The notes beneath the pieces were generated by a model, which worked only from the letters and a program-made list of their open reading frames with translations, was not told where the DNA came from and did no database searches. A DNA stretch of 64,000 bases from Amblyornis subalaris (lineage: Eukaryota > Chordata > Aves > Passeriformes > Ptilonorhynchidae). The translations under genes were made by a program, and so were the position numbers. The DNA lies in NCBI GenBank assembly GCA_018881555.1, contig JACAXG010000169.1, forward strand, positions 699,099 through 763,098, in the 5' to 3' direction. Below are positions 23,117-35,946 of the stretch, one piece after another; position 1 is the stretch's first letter; every line of letters begins with the position of its first letter.

Positions 23117-24082
23117 AGGTACTTTTGGTCAGACCTGCCAGTTCACATGATCTGAGGGAGCCTATGACTCATGGACCTTCTCATTACCAGTTAAATTGCT
23201 GACAGCTTTCATAAGGGAGATTGATTTTTTTTTTTCTTCAGGGATATCACTCACATTGCAGTAACACCATGACCAGGATGAACTTCCAAGATATCCTACT
23301 CCACTCCTGCATGTTACTTTTGAGTGTAAACCAGCACTGTCTTGGGGATGGGGAGGATTTTCCCTCACAAGTGTCCACTCCTATTTCAGATGCACTCGCA
23401 CCAAGAGGGGCAAAGGCTCTCCAATACCTTCTCATAGAAGAGTCTGTGTCTTAGGAAAAATAAATTATTTTCAGGAATGACAGCAGTTTACCACCAAGAA
23501 CACTATTAAGGAGTAAACACCTGGTGATTGATCCCAATCTCCACCAACTGCAGTGATGAGTCTCTCACTAAGGATAAAGGCACCCAGAGGTGTTCCCTGC
23601 ACTGCTCAGGTAGCAGTGTCTGCAGGACAGGGGAATGCCGCCAGGACAGGGTGCTCCATTTCCATGGGAATTACACCCACCACTGAATCCAACAGCGCCA
23701 AATTTACAAGAGGATCAGATGTCATGAAGCTGTTTCAGTTCAGAAACAATCGCTCTGCTTTAGCACCATTTCCAGAGCTCCAAGACTCCCTCACCATCCC
23801 AGCAATCCATTTCTTCTCTGTGCCTCCCACGAAAAGCAGAAACGCTTTCGAGTGTCTAACTGTGCATTTAGCTGAACTCACACAGCAAGGAAATGAAGCA
23901 AGAAGATGGAGAGAGTCCTTCTTTATATGGCCTGTCTGGCTCACTCCAGCCTTGGCTCCGTTTCCAGTTTTAGCTGCTGTTTTCTAATCGAGCTTTGAAC
24001 TCGGCTGCACCAAGCCCTTCACATCTCGGGAGGGCAGGAACCACATCAGCGACCACAGTCTTGAACTCCTCACACCACACAC

Positions 24083-24294
24083 CTCCCCTGTAATTTTAAC
24101 ATTAAAGACAGAGCCTTTTGGGAGGTCTCGGAGTCCAGGTTCACCAAGAAAAAGGCATTTATTACTTGTTCCTCCAGCTCTTCATTAACATATTCGGATT
24201 CCCCTTCTGCACTAATGTAGCCAGTGGAAGGATCCACATCAGACAGGAGGGGAAAAATATCCCCAAATGCTCTAAATTCCTCACTTGTAATCAC
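24083..24294 (-). other. Unassigned exon-like open stretch, 70 codons
   Basis: The minus-strand frame is open from an AG at 24295 to a GGGGAG/GTGTGT donor at 24082. It reads VITSEEFRAFGDIFPLLSDV, then DPSTGYISAEGESEYVNEEL, then EEQVINAFFLVNLDSE. The composition is protein-like: acidic, with no excess of Cys, Trp or Ser. The pyrimidine tract before the acceptor is weak and the exon ends in phase 2. That does not fit the EXD3 exon at 15488 (phase 0). I recognise no family. It could be an exon of an unidentified nested transcript, a conserved alternative exon, or chance. Confidence 0.3.
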
Positions 24295-25856
24295 CTGACT
24301 GTGAACATCAGCTTATTCTCAGTTGCCAGAAATGTCATGTAAGATGAATGGCTCCTTATTTCTCCATTCATCAAGCAGCTGTTCTGTTCCTCCCAGCCCT
24401 GTGACGACAGTCATCTATCCCTGCTTGCCAGGACAGACCCCAAGGCCCTGTGGCCTCTCTACAGCAGATGAAGCTCCCCACAGCTGGAACTGGTACTGAA
24501 ATAAAGGGGTTCACATCACTGCCATGAGCTGGTTCAGACATCCCTGGGAACTGCAGAACCAGTTTATGTTTTGTTCATAGGCCAGATGGAAAAGTCAGCC
24601 CCAAGTGATTCCCCCAGCCCAGTTCTCTGCCTGTATGGAAAACAGGGGCAAAGCTTTATTCCAATCTAACTGACACAGTTGTTTCACTCGGCAGGAAATA
24701 TTTTGCTTCACTTTAGAGGGGAGGTCAGTATCTAGAGGCTTATCTTTTTGTGGTTCTTTACCATCTTCCAGACAGACCCGGTTGAATAGAAACTTCTAAT
24801 TCCATGATGCAACTTGTGAGGTACAGGCCAGCAATTCTTCAATGAGTCTCTGGCCTGGATCTACTCTATAAATGTGACAGCATACCATCATATATCATAG
24901 AATTAGTCCTGCCAATTGTATGTTCTCTAATATCCTGCAAAAGCTTAGCACCAAGCACAGAATCACAGAATGGCTGGGGCTGCATCTGGCTCTGCAGGCA
25001 ATACTCATTTCATGTTTCTCATTTGGTTCTTCTAGAGAAAAGCCAGAATTCCTCAGGTGCCATGAACTGAGCCCACGCTTTCCCGAAATCTCTCTGAAGC
25101 CATACCTTGGTCTTTGCTGCCAACTACATCATTACTGAAAAGTCCAAATTAGGAGCTCAAACAGGAATATGGTGGAGAATGAGCTGCACAGGCAGAACAG
25201 AGAGAAACTGCCATGCTGGAGAGGGAGAAGGGAAATGAACAGTGTACTGAAAGCAAGACAAGTTTTTCTAGAAAAAGAATCCAGCCTTTCTCAATGGCAG
25301 CAAAAGTCATTCTGTAACTAAGGGCAAGTGAGATCCCTTCCATTCTGAGAAATTTCAGTTATGAAAACATAATAGGAACCCTCAGCATTTGGCTGATACA
25401 TGCTCGATTTCTCAGTGAGTCAGAAGTTCACATTCTTCTACTGCAGCCTCCCAACTGAAAACAATCCCCACACTTCAAGCACAAGAATAATAAAGCACAC
25501 ATATGCTTCTTATAAAACAGTCCTTACAAATAACCAGGCCTTTTGTTTTCATAATGGCTAAAATTCATCATTTCCCCCCCAAAAAGCACAGATCAAACAA
25601 AATGTACTCTCATTAAAAGAGAAGGCTCGCTTGGCTGAGCACAACAGGCAGTGACATTGCCCTCTTACTTCCTTAGTGCTTTTTGTCAATGGAGAGACAG
25701 GAGGGCTGCTCCCCAGGCTCCGTGGGGCAGGGCAGGCTCAGCACAGCCCCATCCCAGTGCTCCAAACCAGGGCCTTCCTCCCCTTCTCCCCACATCAGCC
25801 CAAGGACTCTCCTCTCCCACCCAGCACATACAGACATCTGAGCAACAACCACACCA

Positions 25857-26410
25857 TGGAATCCCAGAATGATTTGGGTTGGAACGGACCTTAAAGACCA
25901 AGTTCCATCCCCTGCCATAGGCAGGACACCTTCCACTATCCCAGATTGCTCCCAGGCCCGTCCAACCTGGCCTTGGACACTGCCAGGGATAGGGCAGCCA
26001 CAGCTTCTCTGGGCAACCTGTGCCAGTGCCTCCCCACCCTCACAGGGAACAATTCCTTCCCAATATCCCATCTAACCCTGTCCTCAGGCAGTTTGAAGCC
26101 ATTCCCCCTTTTCCTGTCACTCCACCCCTTGTCCAAAGTCCCTCTCCAGCTCTCCTGGAGCCCCTTTGGGCACTGGAAGGGGCTCTATGGTCTCCCCAGA
26201 GGCTTCTCTTCTCCAGGTGAACACCCCCAACTCTCCCAGCCTGGCTCCAGAGCAGAGGGGCTCCAGCCTTTGGAGCATCTCCGTGGCCTCCTCTGGACTA
26301 GCTCCTGCAGCTCCACATCCTTCTTGTGCTGGAACCCCAGGGCTGGGGCAGCTCTGCAGGTGGGGTCTCAACTGAGTGGGGCAGAGGGGCAGAATCACCT
26401 CCCTCACAAT
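25857..26410 (-). mobile_element. CR1 LINE 3' end, one of the longest copies
   Basis: It starts at GGAATCCCAGAATGATTTGGG and continues past the GGCTTCTCTTCTCCAGGTGA and CCAGCCTGGCTCCAGAGCAG blocks. It reaches the GTGGCCTCCTCTGGACTAGC and GGTCTCAACTGAGTGGGGCA segment, which most other copies here lack. Confidence 0.9.
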
Positions 26411-27523
26411 ACCTGGGCACCACAACCAGCATTGGGGCAGAGGATGCCCTTCAGAGCTGGTGCCAACTCAAGAAATAAAGATGAAACCCAGGAGTAACAA
26501 GGAGTTACCCAGCTCTCGGAGATCCTCACAGTGCCTGAGATGACCCAGCCTGGGGAGCAGAAACTTCCCTTCCCTTGCACAGCAGTGAAGGAGCCCATCT
26601 GAACATGCACGTGTGACATCACCTCAGACAAACAGAGCTCATCTGGGGACACTTTCAGTGCGCTCTGGCTGGACAAGGAGAAGTGCAGCTATTTGTACAC
26701 AAATGGCAATTCTAAAAATAACACCAAGAAGTTGCTTTCTAGGCAATGAAATCCAACTTCATAAAAGCTTAAAAATGTAACAACCATAAACCTTTTGCAA
26801 GTGATTGGCAGCATTCTCAAATGGTTTCCTCCTCTGTCAGATGGGCTCTAACCTCAGTTCAAGGGCTCTGCAGCACCCAGATGACAACGTCTGGCACAGG
26901 ACATTCAGTACACACATGGGAGGGGAGGACAGCACTGCACTACCTCATTCCCTTCCCATTTTACACCCTCTCTCTCCATCCTTATGGCCAGGCACAGCCA
27001 GAGGGGCAGCTCAAGGCCCTGAGCTTGGTGGGTCCCCATCCTGCCCAAACCAGGGCTGGTATCGTTGTATTCAAAATGGTTTAAACAAACCCCCCAGNTT
27101 CATCACACAGTGTTTCTTTTCCTTCAAAAATTCAGCCAAGCTATTTTTACTTCCTTTAGCCACCAGCTCCATGCATTTTTACAGTGATGAAGAGAATTGG
27201 TTTTTATTCCCATAACCCATCTCAGTGTTGAGGGAAGGGTGAGGAGCGAGTCACCATGTTACCAGAAGGAGGACAACAATCAGTGCCGTGGAATGAGCCT
27301 TTCCTCACATCCCACTGTCTTGCCAACCTCCTCAGCCCAGGAACAGGAGGATGTGTCACAGCCAGAGTCAATGGCACTTTCTTGAAAATGGAAACTCAGT
27401 TTAAAAACAACATCTAAAACTGCACTCCAGAAAATGAACCGTTTCTTCCTTCAAGCTTATCAATCCTGCAAAGGGGAAGAAAACTAATTTTGTCCAGGAT
27501 AAAAGGGGGAACTTCTTACTTAC

Positions 27524-27601
27524 ATAAGAGACCGAGACTGCCAGGAACAGCAGCAGCCCCAGAGGACTTAAGTGCAGGATGGGAAAGAAGCATCCAGAGT
27601 A
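27524..27601 (-). other. Exon-like stretch encoding a hydrophobic segment
   Basis: The 26-codon frame contains CFFPILHLSPLGLLLFLAVS and is bounded by an AG with a poor pyrimidine tract and by a strong TAT/GTAAGTAAG donor. It enters and leaves in phase 0. The hydrophobic run would be a membrane segment if translated. It is probably fortuitous. Confidence 0.12.
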
Positions 27602-27979
27602 CTATCATAAAGCTAAAAAGATATCTATTTTTTCCCCTCCAGACATCTCTGGAAATCCCCAAGTTCTAAACCTAACAACCTTTAACTGTCTCTCCTAAGT
27701 AGTTTTACATGAAAAAACCCAACTGGTAATCCTAAAAAGCTGTAGCACATGTTTTGAAGCCATTCAACTTTCCTTTTAGAACAGTAACAATAGTTTGATT
27801 CTTGTTTAAACGACATTCCCACCTTTTCTTCTGCCAGTTCCTCACTTGTGCATATTTCAGCAGCATCACAGATGCCGAACGAGGAGCAGGGCCTCTCCCT
27901 TTCTGGGGAGAATGGTGGTCACAGTACTGATCTCCAGCAGTGCAGACCAGCCAGCCAGGCCCTGGACCAGAGCCAGGAG

Positions 27980-28062
27980 TGCTGGGCAGTGCTGGAGTCA
28001 CCATCCTTAGAAGTGTTCAAAAATGTGCAGATGTGGCACTTGGGGACATGGTGACATGTTTA
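27980..28062 (+). mobile_element. CR1 LINE fragment
   Basis: It contains GCTGGAGTCACCATCCTTAG and GATGTGGCACTTGGGGACAT in sense orientation, the reverse of the same block in 1951-2155 and 31737-31988. No tail is preserved. Confidence 0.7.
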
Positions 28063-28246
28063 CTCAGCTAAGTGAAGTGGAGGAGACCATCTGTCCAGGC
28101 TGAATCAAGCTCCCCACAGACAGAGGGAAATTTCTCCTTTCCTTATGTTGAATAAAATAATGGTAAAATTCCTATGTAAAAAGAATTTCTCCTTCTTCCT
28201 ATGGCTAATTACATCTCAGAGTGGTTGGCTAAAACTCTATCTCTGG

Positions 28247-28340
28247 TAGAATCACAGACTGCTTTGTTGGAAGGGCCCTTAGAGGTCATCTTGTTCCACC
28301 TCCACTGCCACGGGCAGGGACCTTCCACTAGACCAGCACT
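28247..28340 (-). mobile_element. CR1 LINE short 3' fragment
   Basis: It starts GTAGAATCACAGACTGCTTT and runs through GTTGGAAGGGCCCTTAGAGG to CGGGCAGGGACCTTCC, then ends. Confidence 0.82.
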
Positions 28341-29856
28341 GATATTCAGCATTATCAGAGAAAGCAAGAACCTTCAAACAACATATTCTTCATCCATATC
28401 TCTGCTGCTGCTTTTGAAAATCGCACCCTGAGGTGCCAGGAACAGTTCCAATCACTCCCAAACCCTAAATCTGCTCCCTCCACACACAAAGCTCTCCAGG
28501 TCACCCTTAAGTGATTGCAGAACAGCCAAATGCTTTTCCCAAAGCTGGCTGGCTCAAAGCACTCATCTCCAGGACATGTTGCAGACATCACACACAGGCT
28601 CAGGCAAAACCTCGCCCAGTCCCTCACACCATGCTCCCACNCACTACAGAGCCTTTCCAGTCTTCCTAGCACCAAATCCATGGCCAAATAAAAGATCTCA
28701 CTGCTACTTAAGACAAAAGTCGTGATGGCTGTTCACTTCCAAAATTTATAGTTGTACCTTCTTAGATAAAATAAAAACCCCTGGTTTTGAGAGGTCCTGT
28801 ACATTAAAATTATAGCTCTGGGGAGGTTAAGTAGAAAAGCCAGGATACCTGTCAGCTCAGCACCAATGTGTTTGAAGGGATTTGGTGGTTTCCATGGCAA
28901 TGGGGAGGGTAAGGGGCTGCCTGGTTCCAGCTCTGACTGACGCACATCTCAAACAATCGCTCTCTTCCTGTTCGTATGGCACAAGAAAAACAGGATGCTG
29001 AGAGGTGTTTATCTGAGAGAACGAGATAAGCAAGCGCACTGCAAGTTCTGAGAGTATAGGAGTTCACCAACGAGATGTTATAGATTTTCTGTGGAAAAAA
29101 AACCCACTGCTGCCGTGCCGAACGTGATTAAATTATGCATGGCAAGATCCTTTCCCTTGGAACCCGCAGGAAACCGTGCNGAGCTGGTATATGAGCCCTG
29201 AATACCAATGGAAAGCCTCTTTAGTGTGTGATACCGAGTTACAGCGCTGAATGAAAGCAGAGAACCAGCTCAGTGTGTGATATCTGCCACCCCAAGCCCT
29301 GCCCGGGGCCTGCTGGGGGATGGGCCGCAGAGAATGGGGGCTCTGATGGCCCCGGTGCTGCACAGCCAGCTCGGGCTGCTCTAAAGCGCTCTGTGCCCGT
29401 CAGCACCNGCTCACAGGCACCTCTCAGGCCTCCCACTCAAGCTGAGCAAATCCCTGCAGGCACTTTGCAGTGTTTTAAATGTCCACCAGTGCCTGANAGG
29501 GAACCTGCCCACTCCTTAACGCACCTTCATCGGTGACAGAACCTGCAAACCACACAGTGATTGATTACCTGCCCTCCAATCACCGCATGCTGGTACAGCC
29601 CAGCAGCACTCCGGGGTTTAGAGCTGAAAACCAGCTCGTGTCCAAAAAGTACAGCAGCATTGGCTGGNGGTGGTTCTGGAGCAGGGGAAGGCACCTTCAC
29701 ACTCCTGCTCCTGTCACCTGTGGGCACAGACAATCCCCCCTATCCAGACATGTCCAGCTGCTGGGCAAAGCCATGGCATGAAACCAGGGCCTGGCTGGAC
29801 ACACCGGAGCTGAGCCAGGGTCACAGTGGCTTTAATTCATCGCTCCTNTTTTTTTA

Positions 29857-30477
29857 CAGAATCACAGAATAAGCTGAGTTGGAAAGGACCCACAAGGATC
29901 ATCCAGTCCCACTCAGACACCCCAACAATCCCACCCTGTGCATCCCTGGGAGCGTTGCCCAAATGGTCCTGGAGCTCTGGCAGCCTTGGGGCCGTGCCCA
30001 TTCCCTGGGGAGCCTGTTCAGTGCCCACCACCCTCTGGGGGAAGAACCTTTTCCTGATCTCCAGCCTGACCCTCCTTGGCACAGCTCCNGCCGTTCTCTG
30101 GGTCCTGTTCCTGGTCACCACAGAGAAGAGATCAGTGTCTGCCCCTCCTCTTCCCCTCATGAGAAGTTGTAACTGCGATGAGGCCTGACCTCAGTCTCCT
30201 TTTCTCCAGGCTGAACAGGCCAAGTGCCCTCAGCTGCTCCTCACATGGCTCCCCTCAAGGCTCTTCACCATCTTCCTTGCCCTTCTTTGAACACTCTCTA
30301 AGATCTTTCTGATATTGAGGCTCCNAAAACTGCCCCAGCCCTCGAGGTGAGGCCGCCTCAGCCCAGAGCAGAGCAGGACAATCCCTCCCTGGCCNGGCCA
30401 GCCATGCTGGGCCTGATCCCCCNAGNACAGGGATANTCCTCCTGGCTCCAGGGCACTCTTGGCTCATGTTCAATTTC
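29857..30477 (-). mobile_element. CR1 LINE 3' end, longest copy in the window
   Basis: It belongs to the CCCTGGGAGC subfamily. Octamers at 29857 are followed by CTCTGGCAGCCTTGGGGC and CTCCTTTTCTCCAGGCTGAA, then GCTCCTCACATGGCTC and CTTCCTTGCCCTTC. It ends near TTGGCTCATGTTCAATTTC. It holds five N positions. Confidence 0.88.
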
Positions 30478-30688
30478 ACAAGCCAGAAGAAAGGATAAGG
30501 AATAGTTAGAAACAGGTATATTAGAAAAAACTAAAAAAGTACAGCTCGGTAAGTTAATTCCAGTGGCTGCCTTGCTGTGGTGGCAGGAAGAGCGGAGCAT
30601 TCACCGAGCAAGATGGAACAGAGAAGTGAGAGGCTGGAAGTGGGACATCCCTCTGTGTTTCAGAAGATATTTTGAGTATATATGTTGC

Positions 30689-30927
30689 ACCAGGGGAGGT
30701 TTATGTTGGATATTAGGAAAAATTTCTTCATNGAAATGATGGTTTAGGCATTGGAACAGGCTGCCCAGGGAAGTGGTGGAGTCCCCATCCCTGGAGGGAT
30801 TTAAAATACGTGCAGATGTGCCACTTGGGGACATGGTTAAATGGTGGCCTTGGCAGTGCTGGAGGAATGGTTGGATTCAAGAATCTTTGAGGGCTTTTCC
30901 AACATAAAACAGTTCTATGATTCTATA
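30689..30927 (+). mobile_element. CR1 LINE 3' end with intact tail
   Basis: It contains GGAACAGGCTGCCCAGGGAA, GGTGGAGTCCCCATCCCTGG and ACTTGGGGACATGG in sense order, ending CAGTTCTATGATTCTATA. The octamer tail identifies the 3' terminus. It lies only about 210 bp from the opposite-strand copy at 29857-30477. Confidence 0.88.
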
Positions 30928-31736
30928 TAAACCGTTCAGAGCAGGATGGTTTACATGGAAACATACAGAATATGAAGGAGGATAGCATGCTTCAGCCTGG
31001 CATTCCATGGGGTCATTCCTGTTTAGGAACTACCAAGGTCTGGACTTAAAGTCTTCTCAGCTTCCAGCCTCATAGGAAAATCAATACTGCTAAATATTTT
31101 GGGTTGGAGTATCCAATAATTAGCTGCTAACTGTGAATTGGGGAAGCTGAGCCATCTTTTACATACTTATTTGTTCATCACTTTGCCTATTTAAAATGCT
31201 TACATAATTTAAAATAAAATATTCATTAAGGCCTTTTGTATGTCATCATATCCCATGGAAGACCCAGACCACCCTCCACAGTGCACCCATGATTCACAAG
31301 GACAATTGTACCCTGCCAGACGCAGGATCTGCCATCACGGACCTGCTGGGAACAACACCGGGGTTTGGAGGACCTCAGTCACCACAGACCCATATGGGGA
31401 CATGGTTAAAATAATAATAATGGTGTAACAGAGAGTGAAAAAATTCTTAAAAATGAAGCCAATCAGATATTCAAGTGAAGGATGATAAGTATGTGGACTC
31501 AGTAACCGTTTAAACAAGTGAGCAGTGAGGAGCAGGAGGAAGTGGATGGAGATAGCTCTCCAAGGAGAGCACCATGCTGTTGCTGGGGAATAAGGATCAG
31601 AGTGCCTGTGCACTGTCCCACAGCTCCATCCTGAGAGGGGATCCCACAGTGAGAGATGTGACTGACTGCAGTGCTCACCCTCAGCAAGTCTTTATGCTGT
31701 CTGGAGCACCTCCCCATCCAGGGGCTGCACACACTT

Positions 31737-31988
31737 CATAGAATCAGAGAATCTTGGAATTGTTAAGGTTGGAAAAGACCATCAAGTCCAGCCATCAACC
31801 CAACACCACCACCATGTTCACCACCAAACCGTGTCCCCAAGTGCCACATCCACATGTTTTCTGAACACTTCCAGGGATGGTGACTCCACCACTGCGCTGA
31901 GCAATGCTTCGCAACCTTTTCTGTGAAAAAATTTTCCTGATTATCTTATCTATACCTTCCCTGGTGCAACTTGAGGCCATTTCATGAG
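31737..31988 (-). mobile_element. CR1 LINE 3' end
   Basis: It starts CATAGAATCAGAGAATCTTGG, then GTTAAGGTTGGAAAAGACCA, ACCACCATGTTCACCACCAA and CAGGGATGGTGACTCCACCA. It is the best-preserved copy of the AAGGTTGGAAAAGACC subfamily here. Confidence 0.88.
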
Positions 31989-33137
31989 CCATCCTAGCTC
32001 AGGGCTGGTTCAGCAGTGAAGCAGCTGGCTTTGGTCCTCTGGAAGCACCAAAGGCTGTACTGGCTTCCTTGGCAGGGCAAAGNCATCGCCCAGTTTGACA
32101 CAAACCCTCTCCTTCAGTAAGTGAGCTGCACTTACCTAAAGCTCTTCCCAAATGGTTGCCCTTCTCCACTTTCACTTTCTTTATTTCACAGACATTTGAA
32201 ATAGAAATCTCCCTGTGGGTCTTGCACATAGTCAAGGATGTCCTGACATTCCAAACACAATTCTCTCACTGGGACCACTCCAACATTTTCCTGCAAGGCA
32301 ACGATGCCACCAAGACCTTACAAAGCAGCACCTCAGGCTCTCCACTATAGTGCATGAGGCAGGAAGGTGCTGCACTTCTTCCACACAGGGGCAGTGGGAA
32401 GTGGAGCAGTTCACCCAAAGTCTCCCAGCAGAATCCTCAAGNAAGCAAGAATGGATTCACGGTTCTGACCTCCCTCATTTTTCCATCAGTATGGATCCAT
32501 CTGTTTTACTCATTCCAGCCTGGTATCAGCAGCTCTGGAAACCCAGTGCCCAGTCNCCAGCTGAAGGCACAGACCCTCCTGGATGTCAGGGGACACAGGG
32601 ACTCTCAATGTCNCCATGAGCCGTGCCCAAGTCACTACAGCCTGTACAGCCTCCTCTCACCCACCGGAATTCCAGTTGCACCAGTTCCATCTCCTTGTGG
32701 CTACCAAAAGTATCCCATCACAGTCAGGAATCCAGTTACAACTCAGTTCTCTATGGACAGACTGATTCCCAAAGCCCTTTAGGAGACAACAAACGAGCTT
32801 TGCCACCTGTGTTATCCACATTGGAGGACACCAGGTAGAACAGATCTATATGAGAAAGTGGATTCCTACTTACTTTATGTAAATTTTGTTTTCCCAGTCA
32901 TTGCACATATTTAAGACAGTATCAAAGGAACAAAATGGGAACCCAATCATTGTCTCTGGCTTGGCTGGCTTACAGATCAACTCCCAGCCTTTAATTCTAG
33001 GAAGTGGGTGACCACAGAGCCTCCTGACAGCCAAGGGCCCCCCTTTTTCCATCTGACTCGCTGTTTGTCTTGGAAGTAGCCAGGTTAAGGCTGTCCNGCT
33101 CAGCCTGCAGTGGAATGCAGGGCAGATGGAAAGAGGG

Positions 33138-33196
33138 GAAGACAGACAGAGAGACACTGCAAAGACAGAGAGGCACTGCAAAGACTGAGAGACAAA
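33138..33196. repeat. Imperfect 16-18-bp tandem repeat
   Basis: GAGACACTGCAAAGACAGAG, then GGCACTGCAAAGACTGAG, follow each other with flanking GACAGACAGA. Confidence 0.7.
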
Positions 33197-34497
33197 GCCC
33201 GGTGGCGGATGAAAGAGCACGGCATGAAGGCAGGACCCAGCCAAGCCAAACAAAGTTTTCCTTGAGTGATTACATCTGCCGGAGAGTCCCCAGCCTGCAC
33301 CCTCCTTGCTGAGAAATTCTTTTAATTATGTCTAGGACATTTTAAAAATCCCAAGAAAAGCTGCTCTGTAATCATGAGAGCTCTGAACTGTGTGAACTTT
33401 TGTCATGCTGGATTGCCCATAGCTCTCTGCAAACTTCTGCCACTGAAACAGGGCTTTGCTGAGGTAGAGCCCTGGGGAGGGAAAACCGGTAATAAATCTT
33501 CATTTCTTTTTTCCCAAGGAAAAACAAACAATTTAGACAAATTCTTCTCCCTCCCAATGTCTGTGTANTTCAGCGCAAAGTGCATCCAGCAGCAAATGAA
33601 AAGAGATACGTCCCCAGATCAGCTCAAATTAAGTAAGGTTAAACGAATGATGTATAGAGCCAAAGCCTACAGCTCTGTGAAATGGGCACCTCCCTGGGGG
33701 CCAGCAGGGACAGTGGCTCTTCCGCAGCCACCAGAGCCACTCAGTGCTGAGTGAGGGTGGAGGGGGACAGTGGGGCACGAGTGCACGTCCAGCACCTGCG
33801 CCAGACAGCACCGTGGGGTGCCATGGGCAGGTCTCTGTAGATATGGAAATTAATACTTGTAAGCCAGAAGGACAGATAAATATTAAGCAATCTTCCAGAG
33901 CAGCGATCCTGCCTTGACCAACACACTTCTGGGGTTAGCTGAATGCCACTGCCCGGGGCTTCACATGAGGTGTCCAAATCCCTTGTCTGTGGCAAACCTC
34001 CTGGCAAACCCCCCTCAGCTTCAGGCCTGTTTTCACAGCATTAATTTCCCTCCACCACTCACTGTGATAACCAGAAATGCCAGAGAGCTGACAGACTCCA
34101 AGCACCTCATTTCTCTCCTCCACAACCCAAGCATCTGCCTGCCGCCTCAGGTAAGTGGGTATTTGTGTTTGCCAAATGTGAGAGTCAGTCTCTGGAAGTC
34201 ACTACAAAGGCAAGGCTCAATGTTAAAGACCAAATCCAAACTAACGAGGTGGGTGAGCTGCCTCCCCTCACCACAGTCACACGCCCCACCGTGTCACAGG
34301 GTGGGGTACCCAGGTAAGGAGGGAACACCAACAGGTCTGCGGCCCTAAAGCGGCCACCCAAAGGTGTGCTTGGTGTGTGCATATTTCCTCAAGCTTTTTG
34401 AATTAACACCTGGCTGTATTTCACCACTTGGCTGGTGCTAAGACATTTTACATAGGACATAAGCTGTCCAAAACCAAAGTGATTAATTCTCATTATA

Positions 34498-34785
34498 ATC
34501 ACAGAATCTCCTGAGCTGGAAGGGATCCACCAGGACCATCGACTCCAACTCCCGGCCCTGCCCAGGACACCCCAACAATTCCCCCCTGTGCCTGGGAGCG
34601 TTGTCCAAACACTCCTGGAGCTCTGGCAGCCTTGGGGCCGGGACCATTCCCTGGGGAGCCTGTTCAGTGCCCACCACCCTCTGGGGGAAGAACCTTTCCC
34701 TGATATCCAACCTGACCCTCCCTGGCACAGCTCCAGCCGTTCTCTGGGTCCTGTTCCTGGTCACAGAGAGCACAGATCGGAGCTG
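34498..34785 (-). mobile_element. CR1 LINE 3' end, CCCTGGGAGC subfamily
   Basis: It begins AATCACAGAATCTCCTGAGC and keeps the GGCAGCCTTGGGGCCGGGAC, GGGGAAGAACCTTTCCCTGA and GGCACAGCTCCAGCCGTTCT blocks. Confidence 0.88.
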
Positions 34786-35946
34786 CCCACAGAAAACGAA
34801 CTTGACAAAAACATGGATCTGCTGCTGCTGGGCCAGGGAACTGAAGCAACTCAGTGAAGGGTCTGAGGTACCAGCAGAGGAGCAAAGAGGTGACTCGTGT
34901 ACCAGGACTGGGTGCAAGGGCATGAGAGCAGGGCAGGAGCCAGACCTTCTGTGATAAAGCTGTTTGATCAGTCAGCATTCCCATTTGCTCCATTCTGCCA
35001 AAACACACATCTTTCCTTACAACACAGAGATCCACAGTACTGACTATACATCAGGTAGTGATACCTATTCTTCAGGGACCTGACAGGTACTGTTAGGATT
35101 TATGTGCTCTGCTATACAGAAGACAAGACTCCAACTTAAGGTAAACTCACAAAGCAGCCCCAGGACAGGATTTCTCAGCCTGCTGCTCCCAGCGTGGCCC
35201 TGAGCTGGTCAGCACACTGAGCACCTGGAGTAGAGTCACCAGCACTGCTGAAGGAGGTCAATGCACAGGCACACATCAGCATCATCCAGATTTATTTCTT
35301 AAACAGTATGTCTTATAGCAGCTTTAGAACAGTATCTGTAATTTCACAACAGAATTTATCCTTAAGATAGGGAGCCTTTCCAGGCAGAAATCACCTCCTC
35401 TGCTCCCAGCATTTCAGAAAGCACAGCATAGCCAGGATCATGCCACGTGGAATCACCAGCTCAGTGTCTGTTGAACAACACCCCAACAAGCCTGAAGGAA
35501 ACCTCAATGCAAACACCAGGTGTTGCTGAGGGAAGGGGGGACAGTCAGAGACACAGAGCCTCATCAGGACCCATGAGCAAAGGGACCAGTGTCTTTTCAG
35601 CCGCCAGGGACAGGGAATAAATAGTCTGAGGGTCAAGGAGCACCATTTGAGAACATCCACTGCAATAACCCCAGTCCTCAAAACTGTGGAGGGTTCCCTA
35701 AAAACCTGTGGCTTGTTGGGAAGGAGGCTGGGGTTTTGTTTTATGCTTATTTGCCTCTTGTTTTCATCCTGGTAGATAAGGTTCATTTCCAGTAACTGTT
35801 GACCAAAGTGGAAAAGGAGGATTTAACAATAAAGTGCAAGAGTCCATCACAAGTAATGGCAACCCATGTGCACTTATGAAACAATAACACACCAACATAA
35901 AATAAATCAGTGTCTTTTAATTTAACAATGTAAATTACCCTCCCAC

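Larger units (their letters stand above)
19002..29856. other. Proposed EXD3 intron 1, middle left
   Basis: Eight listed CR1 copies, plus a CR1-like tail remnant near 24955-24990, are separated by unique sequence. Exon-like minus-strand stretches at 21120, 24083 and 27524 are listed separately. 29280-29420 is moderately GC-rich. Other stretches hold nothing I can name. Confidence 0.4.

Noticed and set aside
25106..25134. 29-bp minus-strand mini-exon candidate (NDVVGSKDQ)
   Set aside because: Splice motifs look good, but an exon this short arises readily by chance. Its entry phase matches none of the stronger candidates upstream.
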